Origin: Flavobacterium sp. CG_23.5
Lineage (GTDB): Bacteria > Bacteroidota > Bacteroidia > Flavobacteriales > Flavobacteriaceae
Length of the DNA: 64,000 nucleotides
Direction: 5' to 3'
Assembly: GCF_017875765.1 (NCBI RefSeq)
Contig: NZ_JAGGNA010000001.1
Coordinates: forward strand, 1,371,501 to 1,435,500
The notes under the pieces were generated by a model. That model saw only the letters and a list, made by a program, of their open reading frames with translations, did not search any database and was not told the origin of the DNA. Shown here one piece after another: positions 35,030 to 43,020 of the stretch. Numbering within the stretch: position 1 is the first letter of the stretch; each line of letters starts with the position of its first letter. A program made the translations under genes and the position numbers.

Positions 35030-35118
35030 AGTTATGAGTTATAAATTATTAGTTATGAGTTAAAAAGTTACGAGCTAAAAGTTAATGCAAAAAAAATTCA
35101 TAACTTATAACTCCTAAT
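35030..35118. repeat. AT-rich direct and inverted repeats between murA and the DUF4290 gene
   Basis: AGTTATGAGTTA occurs at 35032-35043 and again near 35051-35062, and its inverse (CATAACTTATAACTCCTAA) at 35099-35117. The block lies in the murA upstream region. It is similar to low-complexity direct repeats at 10220-10260 and 17636-17700. It could form hairpins but has no coding content. Confidence 0.55.
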
Positions 35119-35129
35119 TTAAAACTGAC

Positions 35130-35855
35130 TTACAAAGGTTTTCTGTTTTGGTTTTTGTGTACCGGATTGGTCTTTCCAGTTTTTAAATTCTTGTTACTAA
35201 GAATTTTTGGTTGCCCAACAGGCAAAATTTTGTTTGACACCCGTTTATTTGTTCGTAATAAATCAGTAGTGTTCAATAGTTCCTCAGTACTCTGAATTAA
35301 ATTCAATTTCCCATCGGATAGCTCGTACAAATGTTCGAAAATAACATCATCTTTTACCGTGTCTTTGTTCCAACTCAAATAGGATTTTTTCATATGATTA
35401 GCGATAACTTTCACCAATGCATTTTTCATTTCACCATCTTCCCATTTATTGGCTACATCAATCATATATTTTATGTTGTTGCCGTAATATCTGTATTTTG
35501 GGAAATTTTGAGGATATTTTAATACATCGGGTTTTAGTTGTAACACTTCACGAGATGGAATTGGGTATGGAGAATCAGCAACCAATTTAAAATCGGACAT
35601 GATAAAAATCTGATCCCAAAGCTTGTGCTGAAAATCAGGAACATCACGTAAATGAGGATTCAAACTTCCCATTACTTGAATAATGTATTTTGCCGCCTTG
35701 TTTCGCTCGACATCATCTTCAATTTTAGTTGCCTGATCAATTAGTTTTTGCAAATGACGTCCGTATTCTGGAATAATTAAATGCGATCGTTCCGCATTAT
35801 ATTCCAAATGGTGAACAACATCGTTCGAGTTTTCCTTAATATATTTTGAATTCAT
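35130..35855 (-). CDS. DUF4290 protein
   Basis: 241 residues from the ATG at 35855 (MNSKYIKENSNDVVHHLEYN). Longer versions starting at 35885 (ATG) or 35900 (TTG) exist, but a promoter-like TTTG at 35898-35901 on the minus strand makes the inner start more likely. The family DUF4290 is conserved in Bacteroidetes and includes SHLIIPEYGRHLQKLIDQAT and the NPHLRDVPDFQHKLWD block. No function is known. The C-terminal tail is basic and rich in Lys and Asn. It is upstream of murA on the same strand with a 107-base gap, so the two may be coexpressed in cell-wall or division context (inference). Confidence 0.85.
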   Translation of the reverse strand: MNSKYIKENSNDVVHHLEYNAERSHLIIPEYGRHLQKLIDQATKIEDDVERNKAAKYIIQVMGSLNPHLRDVPDFQHKLWDQIFIMSDFKLVADSPYPIPSREVLQLKPDVLKYPQNFPKYRYYGNNIKYMIDVANKWEDGEMKNALVKVIANHMKKSYLSWNKDTVKDDVIFEHLYELSDGKLNLIQSTEELLNTTDLLRTNKRVSNKILPVGQPKILSNKNLKTGKTNPVHKNQNRKPL

Positions 35856-35945
35856 ATTCGAATGTATATTTTTTTGATTTTGCATGACACTTAGCTCCAA
35901 AGATTAACAATCATTCGAATGTATCATCTAAAAACTATCTTGTAT

Positions 35946-36230
35946 TTAAAGGGAAACAATACCTTTAATTGTAGAAACTTCCAGGTATTTATCAACTATT
36001 TCTTGTGAGTCTTTCACAGTAACATCAACAGATATACTGGTAAATTTACCAGTCTTGGACCTTGTTGTTTTAATAACTGCACCCATACAATCAAAAGCTG
36101 ATTCAACACGTTCCACGTTATCATTTTCAGTAGGCACAATAAATTTAAATAAGTACAAAGCCGGCCAAGTATTAGCTAAATCCAACTCCACTTTTAATCT
36201 ATCGTAAAATTCTTCAGTCTCTTTATCCAT
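35946..36230 (-). CDS. DUF493 (YbeD-like) protein
   Basis: 94 residues. It starts MDKETEEFYDRLKVELDLAN, and carries the core LYLFKFIVPTENDNVERVES and SVDVTVKDSQEIVDKYLEVS of the DUF493/YbeD family, an ACT-like alpha-beta fold. In E. coli the relative sits near lipoate genes; no lipoate gene is present here. It is a small cytoplasmic protein of unknown role, in a minus-strand group with DUF4290 and murA. Confidence 0.87.
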   Translation of the reverse strand: MDKETEEFYDRLKVELDLANTWPALYLFKFIVPTENDNVERVESAFDCMGAVIKTTRSKTGKFTSISVDVTVKDSQEIVDKYLEVSTIKGIVSL

Positions 36231-36351
36231 TTTCTTTTAAAAATAAAGGCAAATATACGGTTTCAAAAGTAAATTATGAATTATGAATTATGATTTTTTG
36301 TCTAATATCATTTTAACACGAATCATTTTTTTAAATCCCAATAAGTTTAAG

Positions 36352-36359
36352 TAAATTTG
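36352..36359 (+). promoter_or_regulatory. Minus-7 element of the AAA ATPase gene
   Basis: TAAATTTG fits TAnnTTTG and lies 17 bases before the GTG start at 36377, giving a very short leader. Confidence 0.55.
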
Positions 36360-36376
36360 CGCCTTATTTTTTAAAA

Positions 36377-36916
36377 GTGCAGAAAGAAATCATAGTTATC
36401 ATTGGCGGTCCTGGAACAGGCAAAAGTACTATCATAGACGGATTAATTGCGAACGGACATTGTTGTTATCCCGAAATCTCTCGGGAAGTAACTTTGGAAG
36501 CAAAAAAACAAGGAATCGAACAATTATTTCTTGAACAACCGCTACTATTCAGCGAACTACTGCTTGAAGGAAGAAAAAAGCAATTTCAAAATGCTTCAAA
36601 AGAACCTCACGACGTTGTATTTATCGACCGGGGAATTCCAGATGTTTTGGCTTATATGCACTACATCGGCGATACCTATCCTGATTTTTTTGATGATGCC
36701 TGCAAAGAACATATCTATTCAAAAATTTTCATTCTTCCGCCTTGGGAAGACATATACATTAGCGATGGTGAACGTTATGAGAACTTCGAACAAGCTAAAA
36801 TCATCTATTCTCATCTTGCTGAAACCTATCAAAATTACGGCTACGAACTCATAGAAGTGCCAAAAGATACCGTAGATAACAGAATTCTGTTTATCTTAGA
36901 TGAAATTTCCAGATAA
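36377..36916 (+). CDS. AAA-family ATPase (PF13521-like)
   Basis: 179 residues from a GTG start at 36377 (MQKEIIVIIGGPGTGKSTII). The P-loop is GGPGTGKST (G10 to T18), and DVVFIDRGIPDVLAYMHYIG is a Walker B-like block of the AAA_28 group of small P-loop NTPases, which includes NadR-like kinases. No metal-binding or kinase motif of a named family is visible. The gene precedes recQ on the same strand with a 59-base gap. A role in nucleotide or nucleoside handling is possible but unproven. Confidence 0.78.
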   Translation: MQKEIIVIIGGPGTGKSTIIDGLIANGHCCYPEISREVTLEAKKQGIEQLFLEQPLLFSELLLEGRKKQFQNASKEPHDVVFIDRGIPDVLAYMHYIGDTYPDFFDDACKEHIYSKIFILPPWEDIYISDGERYENFEQAKIIYSHLAETYQNYGYELIEVPKDTVDNRILFILDEISR

Positions 36917-36975
36917 TTTTTAAATTTTGGATTTTTAAATTTGGAATGTTTTCGACGAAACGAAACCCGTAATCT

Positions 36976-38871
36976 ATGCAAGAAGCAGTAGCTATTCTTC
37001 AAAAATATTGGAAACATGATAAATTTAGGTCGCTGCAAAACGAAATTATTAATTCCGTTTTAAGTGGCCAAGATACTTTTGCTTTAATGCCAACTGGTGG
37101 CGGAAAATCAGTCTGTTTTCAGATTCCTGCGATGATGAACGACGGAATTTGCTTAGTTATTTCACCTTTGGTTGCCCTAATGAAAGACCAAGTCGCCAAT
37201 TTGCAAAAGCGGGATATAAAAGCCATAGCGCTTACTGGCGGTATAAAATCGGAGGAAATGATTGACCTTTTGGACAATTGCCAATTCGGAAATTATAAAT
37301 TTCTTTATTTATCACCGGAACGATTACAATCGGATTGGATATTGGAACGAATAAAAAACCTTCCTATCAACTTAATTACAATCGATGAAGCACATTGTGT
37401 TTCACAATGGGGACACGATTTTAGACCTGCTTATCTGAAGATTTCCTCGCTAAAAAAACATTTCCCAAAAGTCCCTTTTTTGGCTTTGACCGCAACAGCT
37501 ACGCCAAAAGTTAAAGAAGACATCATCAACGAATTAGGATTACATGATCCTCAAGTTTTCCAAAAATCATTTGCAAGGGAAAATATCGCTTATATGGTTT
37601 TTGAAGTAGAGGACAAACTTTTCAGAATAGAACAAATACTGAAGAAAAATCCGGAACCTTCTATAATTTATGTACGAAACAGGAAATCATGTTTGGACAT
37701 TTCATCCCAATTACAGTCTTTAGGATTCAAGTCCACTTACTATCACGGCGGACTTACGTCCAAAGAAAAAGATAAAAATATGCAGTTGTGGATGAACGAT
37801 GAAGTACAGGTCATTGTTGCCACAAATGCATTTGGAATGGGAATTGACAAAGCCAATGTAAAAACGGTGATTCATATTCAACTGCCCGAAAATTTAGAAA
37901 ATTATTACCAAGAAGCGGGACGAGCGGGAAGAAATGGTGAAAAAGCATATGCTATTTTATTAACAAGTCCTTCGGATATCTTGCAAACTGAAAATCAATT
38001 TATAAATATTCTGCCTGACAAACAGTTTTTGAATCAAATGTATGTCAAGCTCTGTAATTATTTCCAAATCGCATATGGAGAAGGAATCAATGAACAGTTC
38101 ACTTTCAATTTGAATCATTTTTGTTTAAAATATGGCTTTCCTACGTTGAAAACATACAATGCTATGCAATTTCTGGACAGGCAAGGCATTGTTAGTCTAT
38201 CTCAAGAATTTTCTGAAAAAATTACGCTTCAGTTTCTAATTCCGTCCAAAGAAGTAATTAGGTACATGAGTTTGAATCCTAATGACGAAGAAATAATTTT
38301 GGCAATATTGCGAACCTATCCCGGAATTTATGAGATGCAGACGGCATTTAATTTAGATTTGATTGCAAAAAAATCGAATCATGCTGTTGCAGAAATACAA
38401 GCGGTTTTAAAAAAATTAAAGGAAAAAGACATTATAGAATATCATTCGAAAAATAATGATGCCACTTTAATTTTCAACGAAGTTCGCGAAGATGAAAGAA
38501 CCATTAATAGAGTTTCTAAATATTTAGAAAATCAAAACCTATTAAAAAAGGAACAACTCAAGGCTGTACTCCATTATATCAATGAGAAAAAAGTTTGCAA
38601 AAGTAAATTGATTTTGAATTATTTTGGCGAAAAAGTAACTACGGATTGTGGTATTTGTTCCTATTGTATAACAAAAAAACAACGCAAACCAGATATTAAT
38701 TCGCTTTCTGCAGCAATAATAACTTTATTACAAACTGAAAATTTAAATTCCAGAGAAATACAAGATAAAACTAAAAATAAGCCGGACGATATTATCTTTG
38801 TATTGCAACATTTATTAGATAATAACACCATACTTGTAAAACCAAACAATAAATATACTTTAAGATCATAA
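36976..38871 (+). CDS. recQ: RecQ-family ATP-dependent DNA helicase
   Basis: 631 residues. The helicase core has Walker A PTGGGKS (39-45), the DEAH box ITIDEAHCVSQWGHDFRPAY, motif III LTATAT and motif VI QEAGRAGRNGE. The C-terminal zinc cluster reads C..CGICSYC (about residues 545-565), and there is a winged-helix region but no HRDC domain, typical of the short RecQ of Bacteroidetes. It unwinds DNA 3' to 5' in recombination and fork repair. Its last base overlaps the ATG of fmt (TAATG), so the two are coupled. Confidence 0.95.
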   Translation: MQEAVAILQKYWKHDKFRSLQNEIINSVLSGQDTFALMPTGGGKSVCFQIPAMMNDGICLVISPLVALMKDQVANLQKRDIKAIALTGGIKSEEMIDLLDNCQFGNYKFLYLSPERLQSDWILERIKNLPINLITIDEAHCVSQWGHDFRPAYLKISSLKKHFPKVPFLALTATATPKVKEDIINELGLHDPQVFQKSFARENIAYMVFEVEDKLFRIEQILKKNPEPSIIYVRNRKSCLDISSQLQSLGFKSTYYHGGLTSKEKDKNMQLWMNDEVQVIVATNAFGMGIDKANVKTVIHIQLPENLENYYQEAGRAGRNGEKAYAILLTSPSDILQTENQFINILPDKQFLNQMYVKLCNYFQIAYGEGINEQFTFNLNHFCLKYGFPTLKTYNAMQFLDRQGIVSLSQEFSEKITLQFLIPSKEVIRYMSLNPNDEEIILAILRTYPGIYEMQTAFNLDLIAKKSNHAVAEIQAVLKKLKEKDIIEYHSKNNDATLIFNEVREDERTINRVSKYLENQNLLKKEQLKAVLHYINEKKVCKSKLILNYFGEKVTTDCGICSYCITKKQRKPDINSLSAAIITLLQTENLNSREIQDKTKNKPDDIIFVLQHLLDNNTILVKPNNKYTLRS

Positions 38872-39818
38872 TGGAAAAATTACGAATTGTTTTCATGGGA
38901 ACACCTGAATTTGCAGTTGGAATTCTGGATACCATAATCAAAAACAACTATGAAGTTGTTGGCGTTATCACAGCGGCAGACAAACCTGCCGGTCGTGGAC
39001 AAAAAATAAAATACTCTGCTGTAAAAGAATATGCATTAGCAAACAACTTGGCTTTACTGCAACCTACAAATCTTAAAGACGAAACTTTTTTAGCCGAATT
39101 AAAAGCTTTGAATGCCAATTTACAAATAGTAGTTGCTTTTAGAATGTTACCAAAAGTAGTTTGGGAAATGCCTTCACTGGGGACTTTCAATCTTCACGCT
39201 TCACTCCTACCCAATTATCGCGGTGCCGCACCCATCAATTGGGCAATTATAAATGGAGAAACAAAAACTGGCGTGACCACTTTTTTCATTGACGATAAAA
39301 TTGATACGGGAGCCATGATTCTAAGTTCGGAAATTGAAATTGGGGAAAGTGAAAATGCTGGAGAATTGCATGACCGATTAATGAATCTAGGAAGCAAAAC
39401 CGTTATCGAAACTTTGGAAATGATTGAAAAAGGAAATGTAACGACCATTATTCAGAAAGACGATTCCGATATAAAAACCGCATACAAACTAAATAAGGAA
39501 AACTGCAAAATAGATTGGACAAAATCAGCTTCCGAAATTAATAATTTAATAAGAGGTTTGAGTCCATATCCGGCTGCCTGGTGTTTCTTTGGCGATAAAA
39601 ATGAAGAGTGGAATGTGAAAATATATGAAGCAAAAATAATTTCAGAAGATCATTCCTATGACGTAGGCCATATAATTTGTACCAAAAAAGAAATGAAAGT
39701 TGCTGTAAAAAACGGATTCATCCAAGTGTTAAATTTGCAATTTCCTGGAAAAAAAAGGATGACAACTGCCGAATTACTAAACGGAATCGCTTTTACCGAA
39801 AATGCAAAAGCCTATTAA
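38871..39818 (+). CDS. fmt: Methionyl-tRNA formyltransferase
   Basis: 315 residues. The formyltransferase domain spans 1-200 with the conserved N107/H109 in FNLHASLLPNYRGAAPI, and a C-terminal OB-like domain follows (about 205-315). It formylates Met-tRNA for initiation using 10-formyltetrahydrofolate. Its ATG overlaps the recQ stop by one base. The HU gene lies 180 bases downstream with its own promoter. The order recQ-fmt-HU is common in Flavobacteriaceae. Confidence 0.96.
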   Translation: MEKLRIVFMGTPEFAVGILDTIIKNNYEVVGVITAADKPAGRGQKIKYSAVKEYALANNLALLQPTNLKDETFLAELKALNANLQIVVAFRMLPKVVWEMPSLGTFNLHASLLPNYRGAAPINWAIINGETKTGVTTFFIDDKIDTGAMILSSEIEIGESENAGELHDRLMNLGSKTVIETLEMIEKGNVTTIIQKDDSDIKTAYKLNKENCKIDWTKSASEINNLIRGLSPYPAAWCFFGDKNEEWNVKIYEAKIISEDHSYDVGHIICTKKEMKVAVKNGFIQVLNLQFPGKKRMTTAELLNGIAFTENAKAY

Positions 39819-39923
39819 CGTCAGTAAAATGGGAGTTTATCGATGATTTAAGCACTAATAATGTTGCTTTATGAACAAAAAAAATAAGTTATCAACAAAA
39901 CGAACTAAAAATAGAGAAAACAC

Positions 39924-39953
39924 TTGCAAGGAACGTATTTCCTACTAAATTTG
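39924..39953 (+). promoter_or_regulatory. Promoter of the HU gene
   Basis: TTG at 39924-39926 is followed after 19 bases by TAAATTTG at 39946-39953, an exact match to the Bacteroidetes consensus. The start codon is at 39998. Confidence 0.82.
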
Positions 39954-39997
39954 TGTATTAACAATTTTTTTTAACCAACAATTAATAACTATTTATT

Positions 39998-40270
39998 ATG
40001 AACAAATCAGAATTAATCGATGCTATGGCTGCTGAAGCAGGAATTACAAAAGCTGCTGCAAAATTAGCTTTAGAGTCATTTTTAGGAAATGTAGGTGGTA
40101 CCTTGAAAAAAGGTGGAAGAGTATCTTTAGTAGGTTTCGGATCTTGGTCAGTTTCAGCTAGAGCTGCTAGAGACGGTAGAAATCCTCAAACAGGAAAAAC
40201 TATTCAAATCGCTGCTAAAAATGTGGTGAAATTTAAAGCTGGTGCAGAATTAGAAGGAGCAGTAAACTAG
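39998..40270 (+). CDS. HU-family DNA-binding protein
   Basis: 90 residues. It starts MNKSELIDAMAAEAGITKAA and contains the HU/IHF signature GRVSLVGFGSWSVSARAARD, then GRNPQTGKTIQIAAKNVVKF. HU dimers bend and compact DNA. It is a single-gene unit with a promoter and a terminator (40291-40316). Confidence 0.95.
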   Translation: MNKSELIDAMAAEAGITKAAAKLALESFLGNVGGTLKKGGRVSLVGFGSWSVSARAARDGRNPQTGKTIQIAAKNVVKFKAGAELEGAVN

Positions 40271-40287
40271 TTTAAGTTTTCCAATAT

Positions 40288-40318
40288 AATAAAACCTTCC
40301 TATGGAAGGTTTTTTTAT
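40288..40318 (+). terminator. Terminator of the HU gene
   Basis: Stem 40292-40300 (AAACCTTCC) with 40304-40312 (GGAAGGTTT) and a 3-base loop is followed by a T run. Confidence 0.88.
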
Positions 40319-40388
40319 GCACTTTATCGAGTTTATTTGGTAATTTCACAATATTATTCTTAAATTTAATATAGTAAAAGACAACGTC

Positions 40389-40949
40389 ATGATCTCAGAA
40401 AAATTAAGAAAAGGAAATCTCCTTATAGCAGAGCCTTCCATAGTTGGCGATCTATCATTTAATAGATCCGTAATTTTATTAGCAGATCATAATAAAGAAG
40501 GATCTGTTGGTTTTATTATCAATAAGCCATTGAAATATACAATTAATGATTTAATCCCCGAAATTTACGCGAGGTTTAAAATCTATAATGGTGGTCCGGT
40601 AGAACAAGACAATCTATATTTCATACACAATATTCCAGATTTGATTCCAAACAGTATTGAAATTTCAAATGGAATCTATTGGGGCGGTGATTTTGAATCT
40701 ACAAAAAAACTGATTAACAACGGTCAGGTCACTAAAGATAACATTCGCTTTTTCCTTGGTTACACAGGTTGGGATGAAAACCAACTAGAATCTGAAATGC
40801 AAGAAAATTCATGGATCATTGCTGAAAATAACTATGAAAATAAAATCATTGGTAAATCAGCCACTCATTTTTGGAAAGAACAAATAAGAGAATTAGGAGG
40901 AGAATACCTTATTTGGTCAAATGCTCCCGAAAACCCTTATTTGAATTAA
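40389..40949 (+). CDS. YqgE/AlgH-family protein
   Basis: 186 residues of the YqgE/AlgH family. The opening KGNLLIAEPSIVGDLSFNRS, VGFIINKP and the C-terminal FLGYTGWDENQLESEMQENS are characteristic. It is a cytoplasmic protein of unclear function in most bacteria; in Pseudomonas the relative AlgH influences alginate regulation. It ends with a 4-base convergent overlap with the class IV aminotransferase gene. Confidence 0.9.
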   Translation: MISEKLRKGNLLIAEPSIVGDLSFNRSVILLADHNKEGSVGFIINKPLKYTINDLIPEIYARFKIYNGGPVEQDNLYFIHNIPDLIPNSIEISNGIYWGGDFESTKKLINNGQVTKDNIRFFLGYTGWDENQLESEMQENSWIIAENNYENKIIGKSATHFWKEQIRELGGEYLIWSNAPENPYLN

Positions 40950-41785
40950 TTTACACTGATTGCTTCATTAAGCAATTGCAGTAATTGATTTGCTACTTTC
41001 GTAGTAAAGTTTTTCTTGCGATATTTAGTGATAGGCTGTATCCCTTTTATCACATTAGTAATAAATAATTCATCCGCTTTTTGAAGGTCAAATGGAGAAA
41101 TTACCTCTTCAACGACTACTATGTAATATATTTTTTTGGCCAATCCTAAAATCTGTTTTCTCATTACGCCGTTCAGACAACCCTCTGAAACCGGCGGGGT
41201 AATTAGTTTATTTCCAATCAGCATAAAAATATTTCCTTGTAATGCCTCAATGACATTCTTACTGTCATTCAATAGAATACAATTATCCAAGCCATTCTCA
41301 CTAGCATAAATACTTCCCGTTATGTTAATGATTTTATTGGTTGTTTTTATAGAAGAGAGTAATTGCTTGGTCACGTAAAAATCTTTGTACAGATCTACTT
41401 CATATTCCTTATCTTCAATTGAATAATAGGTGTTTTCTAAAGCTACTGCATGAATCAAAAAAGAAACACTATTACTGAGCGGTAAATAATACCCTCCATC
41501 ATTTCTATAAACAGTTATTCTGGCACGTGACGAATCCAATAATGAATTATTCTTTGCCAAGGATAGAATTTGCTCCTCGAAATATTCCATCGTGAAATTC
41601 ATCGGTATTTCCATTCGGATCACTCGCATAGAAGACATCAGTCTAAAATAATGATCTTCTAAGAATAGAATTTTATTATCTATTATTTTAACCGTTTCGA
41701 AAACAGCATCACCATATAAGAAAGCGCGGTTTTGTGTTAATATATTAGCATCTTGTGACACTATAATTCCATTAAAATTAATCAT
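40946..41785 (-). CDS. Class IV aminotransferase (aminodeoxychorismate lyase or BCAT-like)
   Basis: 279 residues of the PLP-dependent fold type IV. The start MINFNGIIVSQDANILTQNR, the lysine in SSIKTTNKI (about residue 143), the loop ITPPVSEGCLNGVMRKQIL, and DELFITNVIKGIQPI match aminodeoxychorismate lyase (PabC) and branched-chain aminotransferases. The lyase role would make p-aminobenzoate for folate. The distinction cannot be made from sequence alone. It overlaps the YqgE gene by 4 bases at its 3' end and follows the START-like gene. Confidence 0.85.
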   Translation of the reverse strand: MINFNGIIVSQDANILTQNRAFLYGDAVFETVKIIDNKILFLEDHYFRLMSSMRVIRMEIPMNFTMEYFEEQILSLAKNNSLLDSSRARITVYRNDGGYYLPLSNSVSFLIHAVALENTYYSIEDKEYEVDLYKDFYVTKQLLSSIKTTNKIINITGSIYASENGLDNCILLNDSKNVIEALQGNIFMLIGNKLITPPVSEGCLNGVMRKQILGLAKKIYYIVVVEEVISPFDLQKADELFITNVIKGIQPITKYRKKNFTTKVANQLLQLLNEAISVN

Positions 41786-41788
41786 AAA

Positions 41789-41816
41789 AAAAGCCCTAAA
41801 TTTTGTTTAGGGCAAA
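41789..41816 (-). terminator. Terminator of the START-like gene
   Basis: Stem 41793-41800 (GCCCTAAA) with 41806-41813 (TTTAGGGC) and a 5-base loop is followed by T residues on the minus strand. It lies between the START-like gene and the aminotransferase start. Confidence 0.8.
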
Positions 41817-41840
41817 TATAAGTTATAAAATAGGATTATA

Positions 41841-42233
41841 CTACACAGAACCTATTAGATGTTTAAGGTCTGAAACTTGATTTTCCCATAGTTGAGTAGC
41901 TTCGTCCACCTCATCTTTTTCAGCAAAGTCAACCACCATTAAGGAAACATCTTTAGTTAACTCATCTACCAAAATATGCAACTCAAAAAAGTATTCCGTA
42001 TCCTTATTATTTTCATCGACCCATTTGAATTTTACTTTCTCACCTGATTTCTTAGAAGCAAGTCTAGCTTTTTCTTCGGAGTCATTCCAAATAAAAGTAA
42101 AAAATTCACCACGCGAATTCACATTATCAGCAAACCATTCAGACAAACCAGACGGTGTTGAAATATACTGATATAACAATTGGGGTGACGAATTTATGGG
42201 GAACTCGATTTCGTAACGTACTTTTTGATCCAT
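41841..42233 (-). CDS. START-like domain protein (AHSA1-like)
   Basis: 130 residues. It starts MDQKVRYEIEFPINSSPQLL and contains YISTPSGLSEWFADNVNSRG and the strand pattern of the START/AHSA1 helix-grip fold, which binds hydrophobic ligands or cochaperone partners. The ligand is unknown. It lies upstream of tRNA-Met in the opposite orientation. Confidence 0.86.
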   Translation of the reverse strand: MDQKVRYEIEFPINSSPQLLYQYISTPSGLSEWFADNVNSRGEFFTFIWNDSEEKARLASKKSGEKVKFKWVDENNKDTEYFFELHILVDELTKDVSLMVVDFAEKDEVDEATQLWENQVSDLKHLIGSV

Positions 42234-42321
42234 GAGCTACATTTAATTTTTCTGAAATATATAGAATATAAATTCGAAAAAAAAGCGTTTTTAAAAATAT
42301 TTTTTTTTCTTTGATTTATGC

Positions 42322-42351
42322 TTGTATGCTCTAATATTATTTTTATATTTG
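42322..42351 (+). promoter_or_regulatory. Promoter of tRNA-Met
   Basis: TTG at 42322-42324 is followed after 19 bases by TATATTTG at 42344-42351, matching TTG-N19-TAnnTTTG. The tRNA begins 38 bases later. Confidence 0.85.
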
Positions 42352-42388
42352 CACCCGCGTTCAGGGATGGTTATTCTTTGAACATTTG

Positions 42389-42462
42389 GCGAGGTAGCTC
42401 AGTCGGTTAGAGCGCAGGATTCATAACCCTGAGGTCACGGGTTCAAATCCCGTCCTCGCTAC
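42389..42462 (+). tRNA. tRNA-Met (CAT anticodon)
   Basis: 74 bases with the full cloverleaf: acceptor stem GGCGAGG with CCTCGCT, D-loop AGCTCAGTCGGTTAGAGC, anticodon loop TTCATAA, and T-arm CGGGTTCAAATCCCG. The CCA tail is not encoded. It is the elongator type, judging by the acceptor stem (the first pair is G-T; an initiator would be mismatched at 1-72). Its 3' half, together with the following terminator, is duplicated at 44740-44827. Confidence 0.95.
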
Positions 42463-42507
42463 GAAAACAAACCCTTAAACAGCAATTGTTTAAGGGTTTT
42501 TTCATTT
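42418..42507 (+). repeat. Attachment-like direct repeat, intact copy
   Basis: The left copy of the 88-90 base direct repeat includes the anticodon loop, T-arm, acceptor 3' strand and terminator of the functional tRNA-Met. Compare 44740-44827. Confidence 0.75.
42467..42504 (+). terminator. Terminator of tRNA-Met
   Basis: An arm AACCCTTAAACA and its complement TGTTTAAGGGTT (about 42470-42499) form a stem followed by TTTTTTC. The same hairpin, nearly identical, recurs at 44791-44822. Confidence 0.88.
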
Positions 42508-42511
42508 AAAT

Positions 42512-42549
42512 AAATTCGTCACTCCATGACGAATTGGAGTGACGAATTT
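42512..42549. promoter_or_regulatory. Inverted repeat at the left end of the islet
   Basis: Perfect 14-bp arms 42512-42525 (AAATTCGTCACTCC) and 42536-42549 (GGAGTGACGAATTT) are separated by 10 bases that hold a further GACGAATT. The same GGAGTGACGAAA core recurs at 44628-44639 and GAGTGACGAAA at 44642-44652, near the right end. The distribution suggests recognition sites for a recombination protein, but the function is inferred. Confidence 0.55.
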
Positions 42550-42567
42550 AAAAAAAAGAACGAGTTA

Positions 42568-42584
42568 TCACGTTAATAACGTGA
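42568..42584. promoter_or_regulatory. 17-base palindrome in the region upstream of the Fic gene
   Basis: TCACGTTAATAACGTGA is a perfect palindrome around a central base, 437 bases before the ATG at 43021. It may be an operator or the arm of a hairpin. The rest of the 42585-42940 region is AT-rich and holds no recognised gene. Confidence 0.45.
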
Positions 42585-43020
42585 ACAATACACCTTTCAT
42601 ACGTCAGGAATATTACTATTCAGCCTTTTTAAGAGTATTATGTTTTTTAAACTCAGACCCTTTTTTGAAAGAAAGGATTTATTATTTGGATAGACTTACT
42701 TGAACTTAATATTTTACATAAATAAAACAGTTTTGATAAAATTATTTCATTCAAACTAAACAAGACTATTTCCAAATCTGAATTGTATCAAGAATAATTC
42801 AATTTTACAATTAAGATTTTTACAGTTTTTTATATAATTTATCATTCAGAACTGAATCGCAATTATCTAAACGGTTGCTAAAATTTTAGTTATATTCATT
42901 TCACATAATTAAATCCATAACAATAAGTGTTTTTTCTCTAAATTGATAAAAAAAAAGTTCTTTTCACCGGATATAAGTATTTTTCACTTATTTTTGAATA
43001 ATCAATTTTCACCAATACAC

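Noticed and set aside
36841..37038. Open frame antisense to the AAA ATPase and recQ genes
   Set aside because: It overlaps two well-supported genes and has no family resemblance.
42585..42940. Searched for a small antitoxin or integrase gene upstream of the Fic gene
   Set aside because: No open frame with coding character or start signal was found on either strand in this AT-rich stretch.
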